64,000 bases of DNA from Excoecaria cochinchinensis (GCA_947683425.1 CANTUQ010000112.1:9625501-9689500); one strand, 5' to 3'; counted from the first letter of the stretch, positions 12,056 through 24,766 are shown. Translations and numbers: made by a program. Notes: a model not told the origin generated them from the letters alone.

Positions 12056-12068
12056 AGGAGGGAAGAGT
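12056..12068 (+). promoter_or_regulatory. Polypurine tract, body 2
   Basis: AGGAGGGAAGAG lies directly before LTR 3, identical to the body 1 tract. Confidence 0.8.
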
Positions 12069-15000
12069 TGTCACACCCCAAAATAGCCCTGGTCGGATTA
12101 TGCATGCTAAGTCGGGATTCGGAAGGGTATTTCGGTAATTTGTGCTTGAGAAATTTGGAGTGTTAAGGACCTAATTGAAAAGATAATTAAGTTTGTAAGG
12201 AAAGAAATGTGTAAGTGAGTGAAGTGTTATGTGTTTAAGGACTTAAGAGCATTTTTGGTTTGGAAAAGTTGAGTGGAGTTTGGGGTCCAATTGGATGTTG
12301 CCTAGTGGACTGTTAGGTAGGCATTGAGTGAAGAAAAGAAGAAAGGAAAGAGAGTGAGGGAGGAAAACACAGATTGCATTCCCGTTCGTCCCCTCCTCTC
12401 ACGTTTCTTCTTCTTCTCTTCTCCCTTCTCTGCTTTTCCTTTTGTTTCCCCTGGGCTTGGAGTTGTGTTTGGCTTGGTTGAGTTTTGGGTTAGCTTTGTA
12501 GAGGTAAGTTGGAGTTAACGTACTGTTCTTTTTCTCCTTCTTCTTTTTCCTGGTTTTGGTTAAGTTAGGGTTTGGCTAAGGATTGTGTGGTTTCTTATTT
12601 GTGCAAGCATTGGATTGTAAGGAAGAGCACAGTAAAGGCAAGGAAAGGATTGAGGATTGATTCTGAAGCTTGATTTTTGGATCGTCATTTCTAGGTTGGG
12701 AGTGTTTTGATTGCATGTAATGTTTAAAGAGTTTCTGTGTTCCTATCTCTGCCCTATTTCTCCCTAGGCTTGTAAATGTGTTTACATTATCTAATTTCTG
12801 GAATTTGTTATGTTTTGAAATGTGTATATGCATGAGTATGTGAGTAAATGTGTTAGTAATGCATTAATAGGATTAAATTGGAAGTACTGTGTTTGGATTT
12901 TGGAATTTACTGTTATTTGTTAGGGTTTATGTTCTAGAAGGAATTAAATATGTCGATGCATGATTTTGGTTGATTTGGTTATTGAATTAAGTTACAAGTA
13001 TCTCGTTTATGTTGTTTGGGACATCGATTGAAAGCTGATATGAATTCTGAGTGGTTTTAGAAAGAATTTCTAAGAAAACGATGGGAAATTTGCAGGTTTG
13101 CGATAGCGGGGAAGTAGAAGGAAGCGGCTCACGCGACGTGAGCTATGCTCACGTGACGTGAGCCATGCTCACGCTAGATGAGCAAAGCTCACGCAACGTG
13201 AGCTATGCTCACGTGACGTGAGCCATGCTCACGCTAGGTGAGCAAAGCTCACGCTACGTGAGCTATGCTCACGACGTGAGCAATTGCTCACTATGCGTGA
13301 GCTATGCTCACGCGACGTGAGCAACGCTCACGAGGCGTGAGCTATGCTCACGCGACGTGAGCAACCTTCACGTGACGTGAAGGTTGCTCAGGTCTTCCGA
13401 CTCTTCTGTTTTGCTTCTATTTTTCTTTCCCCAAGCGACCAGTTTTTATAAAATGGTTTCCAAAAGCTTTTCATGGTATTTTCCTCTACTGTGTGTTATA
13501 GTATCTTTGTGGTATGACTGATTATTCCAATTTAGTTGGTATTAATAACATGTTATCTATGATAAGTTACTGTGGTATTTTGGAATAGGTTTTGGATTAT
13601 AGTGATACTGTTAAATGACTGAAAAATACGAAGGATTTATGAATGCTAACCTTCTGATTGTTTAGTCCCAAACATGTTTTATCTTAATGTAAATTAGGTG
13701 ATCATAGCTTTAGTCTGTTTCTCCTCTAAGAATATCATGCCATGCTTAAGAGTATATGGTATAGGTTCACGATGTAGACAATGTATTTTAGTCATTGGCC
13801 TAATATGATTTCCCATGTGTTCCTGATATACTTTACTGTGATGAGTAATGCTAGAATGATATTGATTGAAGTATTGCATGCTTTTGAATATGACTTGTAG
13901 GAGGCATGGTTGATACTATGCTATACTATATTTAGTGGAATAATACGGTTGATGTCTGAATGCATTGTTATGCTTTAGCCTTTGAATTCAATGAGTTATG
14001 TCTAAATGTAAGTTGAATTATGCATGCTTTATACTTAGTTATTCTCACCCAACGCATGATTAGGATTTTGTATTGATAATCATTGGCATGGTAGTGATTC
14101 TATACCTGATTCTTGGCATGCTTTAGAACAGTGTTTAATATTAAAGTGTATTGACTGTGTTATGTTTTGCAATGAAAATTGTATGATTTGTGACCAAGCT
14201 TATGAGAATATTTAAATGTCTTTCGTTCTCTGTTTATGCATGCTGATTATATATGCACTGTGCGATTCGAAATGTGAATTGTTTTTACGCTTAACCTGCT
14301 AGAGTCAAGTAAGTGGATAGTTAGGCATGCCTAATAGAGTCTTCTGTAGCTGCAGCGCCCTTTGAATGATTTGGACCCTGATCAGGTCCCCGTTTGGTTC
14401 CTCGCGAACCCTTTTCTGTATTGGATCTTGTTTAAGGTCCCTTGTGAAAATATCTGTGAAAGTTAAAGTATAATGGTTTAATCGGTTCGTACCCGTAACG
14501 TACTGTCTGTAATCGGCTCGTACCCGGAAAGTACTGTCTGTACACTCGTTATCCACTACCTAGAGTCAGCAGGTGTTCTTTGAATGTTTATTTGAACTGC
14601 TCTGACCTGATTTGGCTATAAATGGATTATCTGAATGAGTATATCGATATTATGTATATCGGATTATTTCTGAATGAATACGATTATGAAATACTGATTG
14701 TATGGCTTTATTATATGAGCATGTTAATATGGAGTATGTTTTAGCCTTTGCGTATTATCCTGGTTATTTTGAAATAACCATCAGAATGTGATATCCGTTT
14801 GAGCATGATAATGACTTCAGGAATCAGTTTATATGTATATGACTGTGACTATGGGCTTCAGAATTTATGCCTGTTTTAAGTAAGCATGATTTAATATCTA
14901 ACATGATTATCCGTACTTGTCATGTGAATTGTTATAAGTTTCTGAATACTTTGAAATGATTCGAGTTGATGTATTTAAGTATATGGCTTCAGCATAGTTT

Positions 15001-16168
15001 TGTTATATATATATATTAGCATGTGAACCGAAGCATTTGCGATGGTAAGTATGTGATGTTTAACTGTACTTTCTGCATGATGATGATATGAATGTAATAC
15101 TAATTGGTTATGCCTTCAGTCTCCGCTATCAGAGTGTTTTTGCATGATGCTTAATATATATTAGAGTTGCGTAGCGGTAATATGATGCTTTGGATTTTGT
15201 ACCTTGGATTTTAGTTAGTGTATGAATGGTATGATAAAAATATGTGAGATACTAGTATGCTTAACATAATGGTTGGGTGCATTACTGCTTGATAACTGTT
15301 TTGCATGTGAATGGATTTTCCGTTAATGCATGGGTGCTTGGTTATGTCAATCGCATGTGTAGGACTCTTGTGACTCCGCCCGGTAAGATGTTATTATTTG
15401 TTACCCAGGTAGGTTTACCCATGTGATTTGGTATGTGGTTCAGCATGATGATGCTTGTAACGTGTATTGTATTATGTCTGTTTCAGTCTACTTCTTATCG
15501 TAAGTTTATAGATGGGAATGTGAGCTTTCGAATAAATGTCTTTACTATGCAAGCATGTTTTCCTGATATGTTATGAATATCCGCATTTGCCAGTTGAATG
15601 TGTTATGCTTTGACGACCATTGTGAATGGCCGTCCTTAATTTTGTGTTGTCTCCCCACTAAGCGTTTATCGCTTAGTACGGATTTCCTTTCCGTGCAGGT
15701 GGCAGGTTTGGTTCTGTTCGAGTTGCGCTTCTGTAAGGTCGGCCACGTAGGAGTTAGAAGTTCTGTATTTTGTTCAGCTTCTGTATTTCAGCTTTGTAAA
15801 TTCTGTAGTATTGTATATGTAATTAATTATGTCTTGATCTTGAGTTTTCTTTTGGGAATGTAATAGTTAGTATGTTTTTATGTTTAGTTATTCCTTGGTT
15901 TATTATTTCGATTATGCTTCCGTTGAATGGTTATATGTATGCTGCTGTGTATGCTTTTGCTTAGTGCCTGCGTGTGTGTGAGTTATTGCATGTTCAGTAT
16001 GTACCGCAAGGTAAGTCAAGGTAAGTTTTTAATTAACCCGTATTTTCGTATGTATGTTATGTATGAATGTATGCTTTCGCATTGTGCATGTGTATATCTG
16101 TATATGTGAGCGTCGTGTAGCGCGTCCGTCGGCGTCCTTCCAACGGGGACGGCGATGGGGGTGTTACA
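12069..16168 (+). repeat. Element B LTR 3
   Basis: This 4,100-bp LTR ends GGTGTTACA and is followed by the right target duplication CCGAT (16169-16173). It differs from LTR 1 by 59 bp: three extra 20-bp cassette units minus one T in a run near 3209. Confidence 0.9.
13128..13392. repeat. Palindromic cassette of B LTR 3 (265 bp)
   Basis: The unit family is the same. Relative to LTR 1 it has one extra GGTGAGCAAAGCTCACGCTA unit and a 40-bp extra block before the terminal hairpin. Relative to LTR 2 it lacks two CGTGAGCCATG units. Confidence 0.85.
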
Positions 16169-16173
16169 CCGAT

Positions 16174-16797
16174 CCTTGTAGAACTCGAGAAGCCAAAATC
16201 GCACAACATTCACCTTCACGAGGTAAAAATTCGAGTGTGACGCTCGCCGAACCATTAAGGCACTTATTGAACCCGCTTTTAGGGCTCGAGGGATTGGTTC
16301 GCGTCTTTTTGATCTTGGACATCGTGAGACATTTTGGACACCTCCTTTCTAATAGAACATTGAAAAGGATCATCTAACCCCACAACACCTTTAGGCACCT
16401 TTTGAGGTATTTTGGAGTCGCCACCCAGTTTACAAGAAACTGGAAAAGGTCTCTAACCTCTATTGGTCTAAACCAGAGATGGTGTCCGAAACTTCACTCT
16501 TATTAATGACTTAAGTTAATAAATGAGTTTTTAAGAAATCAAAATTTCATCTCTTATCTCACGCGATAATGCAATAAATTTAAAGTGCATTTATTCACAT
16601 AGGAAAGCGATAAATAAAGCAGAAAATAAATAAATAAATTACAAAGTAAAAAATTGGGACAGAACAATCACCCAAAATAAATAATATAAATAAATAAAAG
16701 AAAATGGGACAGAACAATCCCCCAAAATAAAAAATAAAAATAAATAAAACTTGCTCAAAATAATCAAGTAAATAAACACATAAAAATTAAAATGCAA
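16174..16797. repeat. Local tandem duplication, copy 2, right part
   Basis: This continues the duplicate interrupted by element B. 16174-16235 matches 1139-1202 (LTR A), and 16236-16797 matches 1203-1762 (D LTR). Similarity ends after AAAATGC, where the single-copy D LTR continues. Confidence 0.75.
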
Positions 16798-17392
16798 CAT
16801 ACATAAATCGAGTTATTCATTAAATTTTAGGAACATTGGTTCCTTTTTATTTATTAGAAAATTAGAGAATTATTTTTTGAGTATTGATTGAGAAAACCGG
16901 GATGAGTGATCTCATTTTATGAAAACTAGTTCTCCATTTTAAAGGTGAGATTTTATTAGCTAAAATAGGACATTGATCCAATTTATTAATAAAATCACAA
17001 ATTATTAATTATCTAAAAAACGTGATTTTGTATAACACGGATAATTAAAACATATATTTTACATACAAAATAAATAAAAAACAAGACAATATACAGAAAA
17101 TATAATGAAAATGCAAACCCCAAAATTTGGATGGTCTTTAATTCTCTGGTCCTCTGACCCGTGCGCGAATATAACTCGTGGAGGCAAATAAGTTTTAAGA
17201 CAATAAAACAACAAAAAATGACATTAAAAATATTAGTAATAATTCAAAAAATTAATCAAATAAATATATAGCTAGAGGACATGCAAAAATAATTAACAAA
17301 TGTGTATGAGATAAAATAGATTAAATTAGACATGTCAATTTAATATGCCAGCAATTTACATGCGAGATAGATTAAAAATAAATCATGCTAGC

Positions 17393-17590
<198 letters not shown>

Positions 17591-17875
17591 AAAGATGACA
17601 ACAATACTAAGAGATATATTAATAAAATAATAATAATCTTTAAAAACATATTAATATGAAATATTAATAATAATTAGACTAGATAAACAATAATAAAAAA
17701 ATAAAATAAAATAACAAATTAGAATAGGACAAGGTAACCATAAAAGATGTAAACTTAAAATAAGCAAATTAAAGAATCATGTGGAAAGCTAAACTAAAGG
17801 AAAAAAAGTGGCCCAAAGATGATGAAAATACAATGAAAAAAGGGGAAATGTAAAGATGGGAAAAGGGAGCATCAA

Positions 17876-18050
17876 TGCACGACTCGTGAATGTCGTGCAC
17901 GACAATCATGACTCGTGAATGTATTTCACGAGTCGTGCAGTTCGATCGGGGAACTGGGTTTTCTTGACGACACAGCCGATCGGGAGAGGAAATGACGGCA
18001 CTATCCGATCGGGAAACGTGAAATCCGATCGGGGCAACACAACTCAAGCA
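17876..18050. repeat. Second palindromic cassette of D LTR
   Basis: CACGACTCGTGAATG words recur in both orientations (17878-17937). They are followed by at least five CCGATCGGG or similar words (17943-18075), each itself palindromic (CCGATCGG). The cassette lies about 925-1100 bp from the LTR start, in the presumed transcribed leader. C3 has a second cassette at a similar distance. Confidence 0.6.
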
Positions 18051-18660
18051 AGAACAAGAGCAAAATCTGATCGGAAACCACAAATCAAACAAAAACAAAT
18101 CACAGCTCAAAGAACCAGGAAAATAGAGGTGAACAAAGGAACTAAACTGACAGACCAAAAATACGATTTTAGGTGATCTAACATGCATAACGAAGCAATA
18201 TACATGCTTATTTAATCATAATGACGATGTACATGCGATGAGCAGATTAAATAAATCAAACAACAAATATATACAATATGTACAAGGCACAGATTCAACT
18301 AGTAAAACCAAACGAGAAAGAGAAAGAAAAGAAAAAAAGGAAAGAGAAATGAACCCAGTATTTACGCTCAGATATTGACGGTCAATGTGCAAAACGAAGA
18401 AGTGCTGGCATCTTGGATTCAAGAACAAACTTTGAATGCTTTGAAAAAAATCGAAATCCTTGTTTTTGCTCTCAAACCTTTTTCTCTGTATTCTTCCTTT
18501 TCTCTCTCTTTTCTCTGTGTTTTTCATTTTTTTTCCTTTGTTCTTCACTTTTTCTTTTTATATCTCACAGAAAAGGTTAGGTGGTTTCTCAACCAATCCA
18601 CCTCACTTTTTAATTAAAATCCCAAAAATAACGGAATAGGGAGGACGCTGGAGGGAAAAG

Positions 18661-18821
18661 AGGCGCGTGAGGCAGCCTCTCACCAACGTGAGAGCTGCCC
18701 CTCATGTTAGTGAGAGGGGCCTTACATCTCACGTTAGTGAGATGGGCCTCACGTTAGTGAGGCTGCCATCTCACTAAGTGAGATGGGCCTCACAACCTAG
18801 GCCCTCCAGGAAACGGGCCCC
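18661..18821. repeat. First palindromic cassette of D LTR
   Basis: CTCACGTTAGTGAGA-type inverted words alternate with GGGCCTC spacers. It lies 154-314 bp from the LTR start on the minus strand, the same interval as in C1, C2 and C3, but the words differ. Confidence 0.75.
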
Positions 18822-18975
18822 TAAAAAATATATATATATATATATATTTAAATAAAAATGGAAAACATATTTTTTGAGGAAACCATCACTTCTATCTGTT
18901 TCTAGCCTACGAACAAGTATCATTTTCATCATCGGGTAACTTCGGTCTGAGCTGCCTCAGGACCCGATATCTACA

Positions 18976-19632
18976 GTTGCCCCCAGTTTTGGGGAATGTA
19001 GTGCCTGGGTGCCTAAGTGAGCCAAAACTCAAAGAAAGAAGGAAGAAGCGCGTACCTGATGCAGCTGTCTTCTTGAACTGGGTGGTGCGCCGAGTCTGCT
19101 CCAGACTTTCAAAATGTGAGAGTTGCTCTTCTGAGCTGCACCGAACACGTTCTAGGCTTACAAAGTGCGGGATTGATGGATTGAAAAGATTTGAAAAAAA
19201 TTAATGCTCTGAAGAGATCGGGGATGTTTTAGAAGAAAGACTTAAGGGATAATACTCCGAAGAGACTGAAAATGCCTTGGAAAAGGACTTAAAGATAATG
19301 CTACGAAGAGACTGAGAAATGACTTAAAGATAATGCTCTGAAGAGACTGAGAATACCTTTAATGAAGGACTTCAAGATAATGCTCCGAAGATACTGAGAA
19401 TGCCTTTTAAAGAAGGACTTAAAGATAATATTTCGAAGAGACTGAGAAAGGACTTAAAGATAATGCTCTGAAGAGATTGAGAATGCCTTTAATGAAGGAC
19501 TTAAAGATAATGCTCCGAAAAGAATGATAATGCTTTTAATGAAGGACTTAAAGATAATGCTCCGAAGAGACTGAGAATGCCTTTTAAAGAAGGACTTAAA
19601 GATAATGCTCCGAAGAGACTGAGAATGCCTTT
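18976..19632 (-). mobile_element. Element D: 3' untranslated internal end
   Basis: Next to the LTR is the reverse complement of a polypurine-like stretch (CCCAAAACTGGGGGCAAC), matching the corresponding sequence of C1 and C2. About 200 bp further is a tandem array (19200-19632). No coding sequence is recognisable. The segment is cut at 19633 by element E. Confidence 0.65.
19200..19632. repeat. Tandem repeat of about 45-50 bp in D 3' region
   Basis: Imperfect units follow the pattern GAAGAGACTGAGAATGCC, then GAAGGACTTAAAGATAATGCTCC, about nine times with variable length. This is the same kind of private 3' tandem array as in C1 (65 bp) and C2 (138 bp), with unrelated sequence. Confidence 0.8.
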
Positions 19633-20147
19633 TGATAACTTCAATTTAGTATTTAGTTTTGATAGTATTTTCGTATGACTTATGGGTGTTTAGTGGTGTT
19701 TATTATCATGTCATACTTAATTTAGATTAATTTTGTCAAGCTTAGTGAAATTAGAATTTTTATGCATTTTAGTTAGTATTTTAATTGAGTTTGAATTGTG
19801 TTTGCAGCATTTTTATAGGTACCTCACGGTCACAACAACATTGGTTGTGACCGTGACATTCAAAGGATTCAAAAATAGTAGATGGACATACTATGGGTCA
19901 CGGTAGCAACCAATGTCATTGCCACCGTGACATATTTCTTCAATTGGGAAGAATGCAGGCAAGAAGTACCTCACGGTGGCAACCTATCTGGTTGTCACCG
20001 TGACATAAAACTCACCAAGGCAGAATCAATTGAGGAGGTACCTCACGGTGGCAAGGGAATCCATTGTCACCGTGACATAAGGAATTCCTGGACAGAAGCG
20101 AAAGTTGAGCATCTCACGGTGGCAACAAGTCTGGTTGCCACCGTGAC
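19633..20147. mobile_element. Element E: fragment of an unclassified LTR
   Basis: The composition changes abruptly at TGATAACTTC (19633), a plausible LTR start, and the fragment ends where C2's LTR begins. It contains a regular hairpin array (19820-20147). A short ORF of 134 codons crosses the array and looks like a repeat artefact. No family can be assigned; that E is an LTR is inferred from the TG start and context. Confidence 0.4.
19820..20147. repeat. Five phased palindromes in element E
   Basis: Five units have the form CTCACGGTGGCAAC, a 4-10 bp loop, then GTTGCCACCGTGAC. They start near 19822, 19896, 19970, 20041 and 20112, a spacing of 71-74 bp. Arms are about 14 bp and allow long hairpins. 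The array ends at the C2 insertion, so more units may exist elsewhere. Confidence 0.8.
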
Positions 20148-21478
20148 TGTGACGCGCGCCGAACCCCATATCTTCCCGAAGGCCGACTTTAGGACTATCA
20201 GGAGAGGTTCATTGAAACTTGTAAGGTATTTACAAGTGCGTCTATTTTGGGCAACAAGGAGATTTCATGGAGTCGCCACCCAATAAAACATTGGGATAGT
20301 TTGTCTCGTCTCAGTGAGCCTAAGACGGCACTGCTATATCCATTTTGGGCAAGCCAGAGGGGTCTTGGAGGTCCCATCCTAATAGAACATTAGGAGGGCC
20401 CTCTTACCTCGTGGAGCCTAGGACTGTGCAAGTTAAAGCCTTTTTACGGGACACAAGAGGTGTCTTGGAGATCCCATTAAAATGGGTCTCTCACCTCGTT
20501 GAGCCCAAAGACCAAAGATGGTTCGGGACTCCCCATTTATTCATACCTTGGCTAAGTTTATAATCAAGTTTTGAATTTAGTATTTCATCCCATTTCTCAT
20601 TCAATTTTCATGCAATTTAATTAAACGCGCATGTCAATCACATAATAAAAGCGATAAATAAAATAAATGAAAATAAAATAAATTACAACAAAACTAGGGG
20701 CGGAATACAACCCCCATTTGTAAATAAAATACAATTCATACATAAATCGGGATATTTATTAAAAATGAGGACGTTGGTCCTCTTATGCATAATTAAAGAA
20801 AATAATTTTAAAATGACAATTTATTTTGGATGGAAGAAACTAGGACATTGGTCCCATTTTATTTAGAAAAACCAAATTAATTAAATAGAAGTATTTTTGT
20901 GATTTTTTAATTAACATGCATAAAGATAAAATTAAATAAACTTATTACAAATTACATATTAGAAATAAAATAACGAAAGCAAAAGAAATGAAAATAACAA
21001 ATCAACTCCCAAATGGATCTTCAAATCTTCATAGGCTCTCACTTGGTATGGAAAAGACTCACACATAAAAATAAGTATTAAAAATGAAAGAAAAAAAAAA
21101 CAAATAAAAGTGAAGTTAGTAAAAAAAAATTAATTAAACATATAACATGAAAACAATTAAATTAAAGCAATCAAAATTGCATCATGTATGGCAAGCCAAT
21201 TAAAACGACATAATAAAAATATGCAATCCAATTAATTAACAATTTAGCATGCATAAAAGATGACATAATAATAATAAAATTCAACATGCAAAACCAAGCA
21301 TAAAATAATGATGATAAAATTTAACATGCATAAAGACATAAAATAATAACAATAATGTCCAATCATGCATAAAAAGTAAAAGTAATAATAAAAATCAGCA
21401 TACATAAAACATAAATAATAATAGTAATAATAAAATTAAACAAGAATAAGGATAATAATAATAATAATACTAATGATG

Positions 21479-21761
<283 letters not shown>

Positions 21762-22520
21762 CAATAATAATGATGATGATAACAACATGTGAACAACATG
21801 AACAACATGAACAATTAAATAAAAATAATATGAACAATTAAATAAAAATAATAAAATAGTTCTAAGAGAATTTACATTGTTAACTAATCAAATAAAAGCA
21901 AAAACAAGAAATAATAAGAAAATAATAAGACTAAAAGAATTTACATGTTAACTAGTTAATTAGAAATAAAAAATTAAATTAAAAATTAAATTAAGAAATT
22001 GAGCCAAGAATGTTTACCCTCAAAATTTATCTTGATGAAGAGAAGGTAAGATCCAATTCCTTGTCTTGTATTGTTGGTATAAAATTAGAAAATAAAATAT
22101 TGAAAGTGAATTTTTACTCAAGAACAAATAATTTATTTATTTGTTTCAAAGCAAAAATTGTCAATTGAAAATAAGAAAATTTTCAAGAACAAAAATTGTT
22201 ATTTTTTGCCTTAAGAATTGCTGGAAATTCCTTTACAAATTGAGAGAATTTGTTCTTGAAAGAAGAAAAAATATTTTCTAAAGAAAATCCCCCCTCAATT
22301 CTCACTAAAAAACCCTTTTTATTCTCCTCAAAAATCAGATTTTTTAATTGAGAAATTAAATTAAATTAATTCCCATAACTACAAAAAAACAACTGAATTT
22401 ATTGGGTTGGAAAATAAAAGGCTTTTTTTTTATTGAATTATGCAAAAAAAATGAGTTAAAAAGCATTTAAAATGAAGAAGTTATGGCAAAAAAGGCCATA
22501 AAAGCCAAAATGAGCGAAAA

Positions 22521-22643
22521 TGGGCGCACAGGGGCGAGGGGCGCCTCATCGGCGCGCCCGACGGGCTTCCCGCGCGCAGGCGTGCGCGGTGCTGCGCGTC
22601 GTCCAGCGCGTGCCCAACGCTGCCGCAACCCGACACTCGTGCG
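22521..22643. repeat. GC-rich cassette of C2 LTR
   Basis: The island is very GC-rich, with words such as GGGGCGAGGGGCGCC, GGCGCGCCCGACGGGC and GTGCGCGGTGCTGCGCG. It lies 244-366 bp from the LTR start. The AT-rich sequence on the far side (around TTCTTCATTTTAAATGC on the minus strand) is shared with C1, but the island itself is unrelated to C1's. Confidence 0.7.
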
Positions 22644-22887
22644 AATTTCTTTTTTTTAAATAAAATTCTATAAAAACACAATAATTTAAAAACTAACTTT
22701 TTATCCCAAAATAATTTTTAAAACATTTTTAAAATATTTCTAAAATACATTTTTCTTCATTCCTAACAAATCAAAACGACAAGAAAATTATCACTTCCAA
22801 CTTTCATTCTTTTTGCCTATAAATCGGCACACTTAATTTCATCATTGGGTAATCCTGATCAAGGCTACTCGGGACCCGGTGTCTACA

Positions 22888-23408
22888 GTTGCCCCCAATT
22901 TTGGGGAGGCTAGTGTGTGGGTGCCTAGGTGAGCCAAAATTCAGGAAAAGAAAAGAAGCGCGTACCTGAGGCGGCCTCCTTCCAGCTGCTCCCTCAGGAA
23001 CAGTGCTGTGATTCATCCTCCTAAGTTGCACTGAGTCGCTGACAAGACTACAAAGTGCCAGGGAACCATCCTAAGACGGTGATGCGCCGAGTCGCTACCA
23101 AGACTACAAAACACGAAAGATAAATCGCACCGAGCCGCTGACAAGGCTACTAAAAGTGCGCTGCACGGAGTCACTGACAAGACTACTAAACGTACAAGTG
23201 CTATCTGCAGATAGCGATGCGCTAAGCCACTGACAAGACTACTAAAAGCGCAGAACAAAAAATCGCACCGAGCCGCTGACAAGGCTACTAAAAGTGCGCT
23301 GCACGGAGTCGCTGACAGGACTACTAAACGTACAGGTGCTATCCACAGATAGCGATGCGCCGAGCCACTGACAAGGCTACTAAAAGCGCACAAAAGAGAT
23401 GCACCGAG
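22888..23408 (-). mobile_element. C2 3' internal end, part 1
   Basis: Next to the LTR is the polypurine-like CCAAAATTGGGGGCAAC (minus strand), then sequence shared with C1 and D (GTGAGCCAAAATTCAGG, GAAGCGCGTACCTGA). From about 23020 it is a tandem array, interrupted by C1 at CCGAG (23404-23408). Confidence 0.75.
23020..23408. repeat. C2 3' tandem array, about 35-bp units in a 138-bp higher-order repeat
   Basis: Units resemble CACCGAGCCGCTGACAAGG followed by CTACTAAAAGTGCG. The phrase AAATCGCACC recurs at 23122 and 23260, giving a 138-bp higher-order period. The array resumes after C1 at 43593-43735. Confidence 0.8.
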
Positions 23409-23658
23409 TGTAGACACCGGGTCCCGAGTAGTCTTGATCAGGATTACCCAATGATGAAATTAAATGTGCCGATTAATAGGCAAAAAGAATGAAAGTTGGA
23501 AGTGATAATTTCCTTGTCGTTTTGATTTGCTAGGAACGAATAAAAATGTATTTTAAAAATATTTTAAAAATGTTTTAAAAATTATTTTGTGATAAAAAGT
23601 TAGTTTTTAAATTATTGTGTTTTCATAAGAATTTAAAAAAAAAAAAACATTCTGCCTG

Positions 23659-23800
23659 AAAAAGCACGGCTGTCCTTCTTCGAGCACGGCTGTGCTTCTT
23701 CGAAAGCTCAGCTGTGCTTTGCGCTGCACAGGGTGAGCGCGCGCGAAAGCACAGCAGTGCTTTTCTCGACAGCACAGCTGTGCTTTTCAGTGCAGTGCGC
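23659..23800. repeat. Palindromic cassette, C1 5' LTR
   Basis: AAGCACGGCTGTGCTT-type words repeat several times, and AGCACAGCTGTGCTTTT appears in the second half. The cassette lies 250-391 bp from the LTR start. The 3' LTR copy is longer by about one 22-bp unit, although the two LTRs must have been identical at insertion. Confidence 0.8.
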
Positions 23801-24700
23801 CCCATTTCGCCCTTTTTCCGTTTTTTTGTCATAATTTCTTCATTTTAAATACTTTTTAACTCATTTTTTTTGCATAATTCAATTCAAAAATCCTTCTATC
23901 TTCCAACTCTCCAAATTCAGTTGTTTTTTTTTGAGTTATGGGAATTAAATTAATTTAATTTCTTTAATTAAAAAATCTGAATTTTGGGGGAAATAAAAAG
24001 GATTTTGGAGAGAGAATTAGGGGGGATTTTCTTTAGAAAACATTTTTTTCTTCTTCTCTCTTCTCTCAACCAAATTCTCTCAATTTCTAAAGGAATTTCC
24101 AGCAATTCTTGAGACAAAAAATAACAATTTTTGTTCTTGAGAATTTTTCTTATTTTCAATTTACAACTTTTTACTTTAAGACAAATAAACTAATTATTTG
24201 TTCTTGAGTAAAATTTATCTTTCAATATTTTATTTTTTCTTCTAATCATATTTTTTCAAATCAAGACAAGGAATTGGATCATCTACCTTCATTTCTTCAA
24301 GATCAATTTTGAGGGTAAACATTCTTGGCTCAATTTCTTAGTTTGATTTTTAATTTCATTTCTTTTTTATTTAATTAATTAACATGTAAATTCTTTTAGT
24401 TCTATCATTTTATTCTTCTTTTTATTATTTTGCTTTTATTCAATTGATTAACATGTAAATTCTTTTAGATCTATTATTTAATTGTTCATATTTTTACTTC
24501 TTATTTCTTTTTTTGTTTAATTTGTTCATATCATTATTTCTTATTTTTATTTCTCATTTAATTATTCATGTTCATATTATTGTCATTTTTTTTAGTTCAT
24601 ATATATTATTAGTATCATCATTTAACATGTTTTATCATAATTGGCTTATTTTATTTTCATGTTATTTTTCTATTTTTAATTGGATTGTTCATCTTCTTTG

Positions 24701-24766
<66 letters not shown>

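Larger units (their letters stand above)
2307..16173 (+). mobile_element. Element B: three-LTR, two-body non-autonomous retrotransposon array
   Basis: The array is LTR (2312-6352), body (6353-7140), LTR (7141-11280), body (11281-12068), LTR (12069-16168). All LTRs run TGTCACACC to GGTGTTACA. One 5-bp target duplication, CCGAT (2307-2311 and 16169-16173), flanks the whole array, so the central LTR is shared. Each body has a primer-binding site like initiator tRNA-Met, one Gag-like ORF and a polypurine tract, but no protease, RT, RNase H or integrase. It looks like a non-autonomous derivative of a Tekay/Del-type chromovirus expanded by unequal LTR-LTR recombination. The structure is seen directly; lineage and mechanism are inferred. 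Confidence 0.9.

Noticed and set aside
19882..20286. A 134-codon ORF across the E hairpins and the C2 LTR end
   Set aside because: It crosses the boundary between two elements and is made of repeat units.
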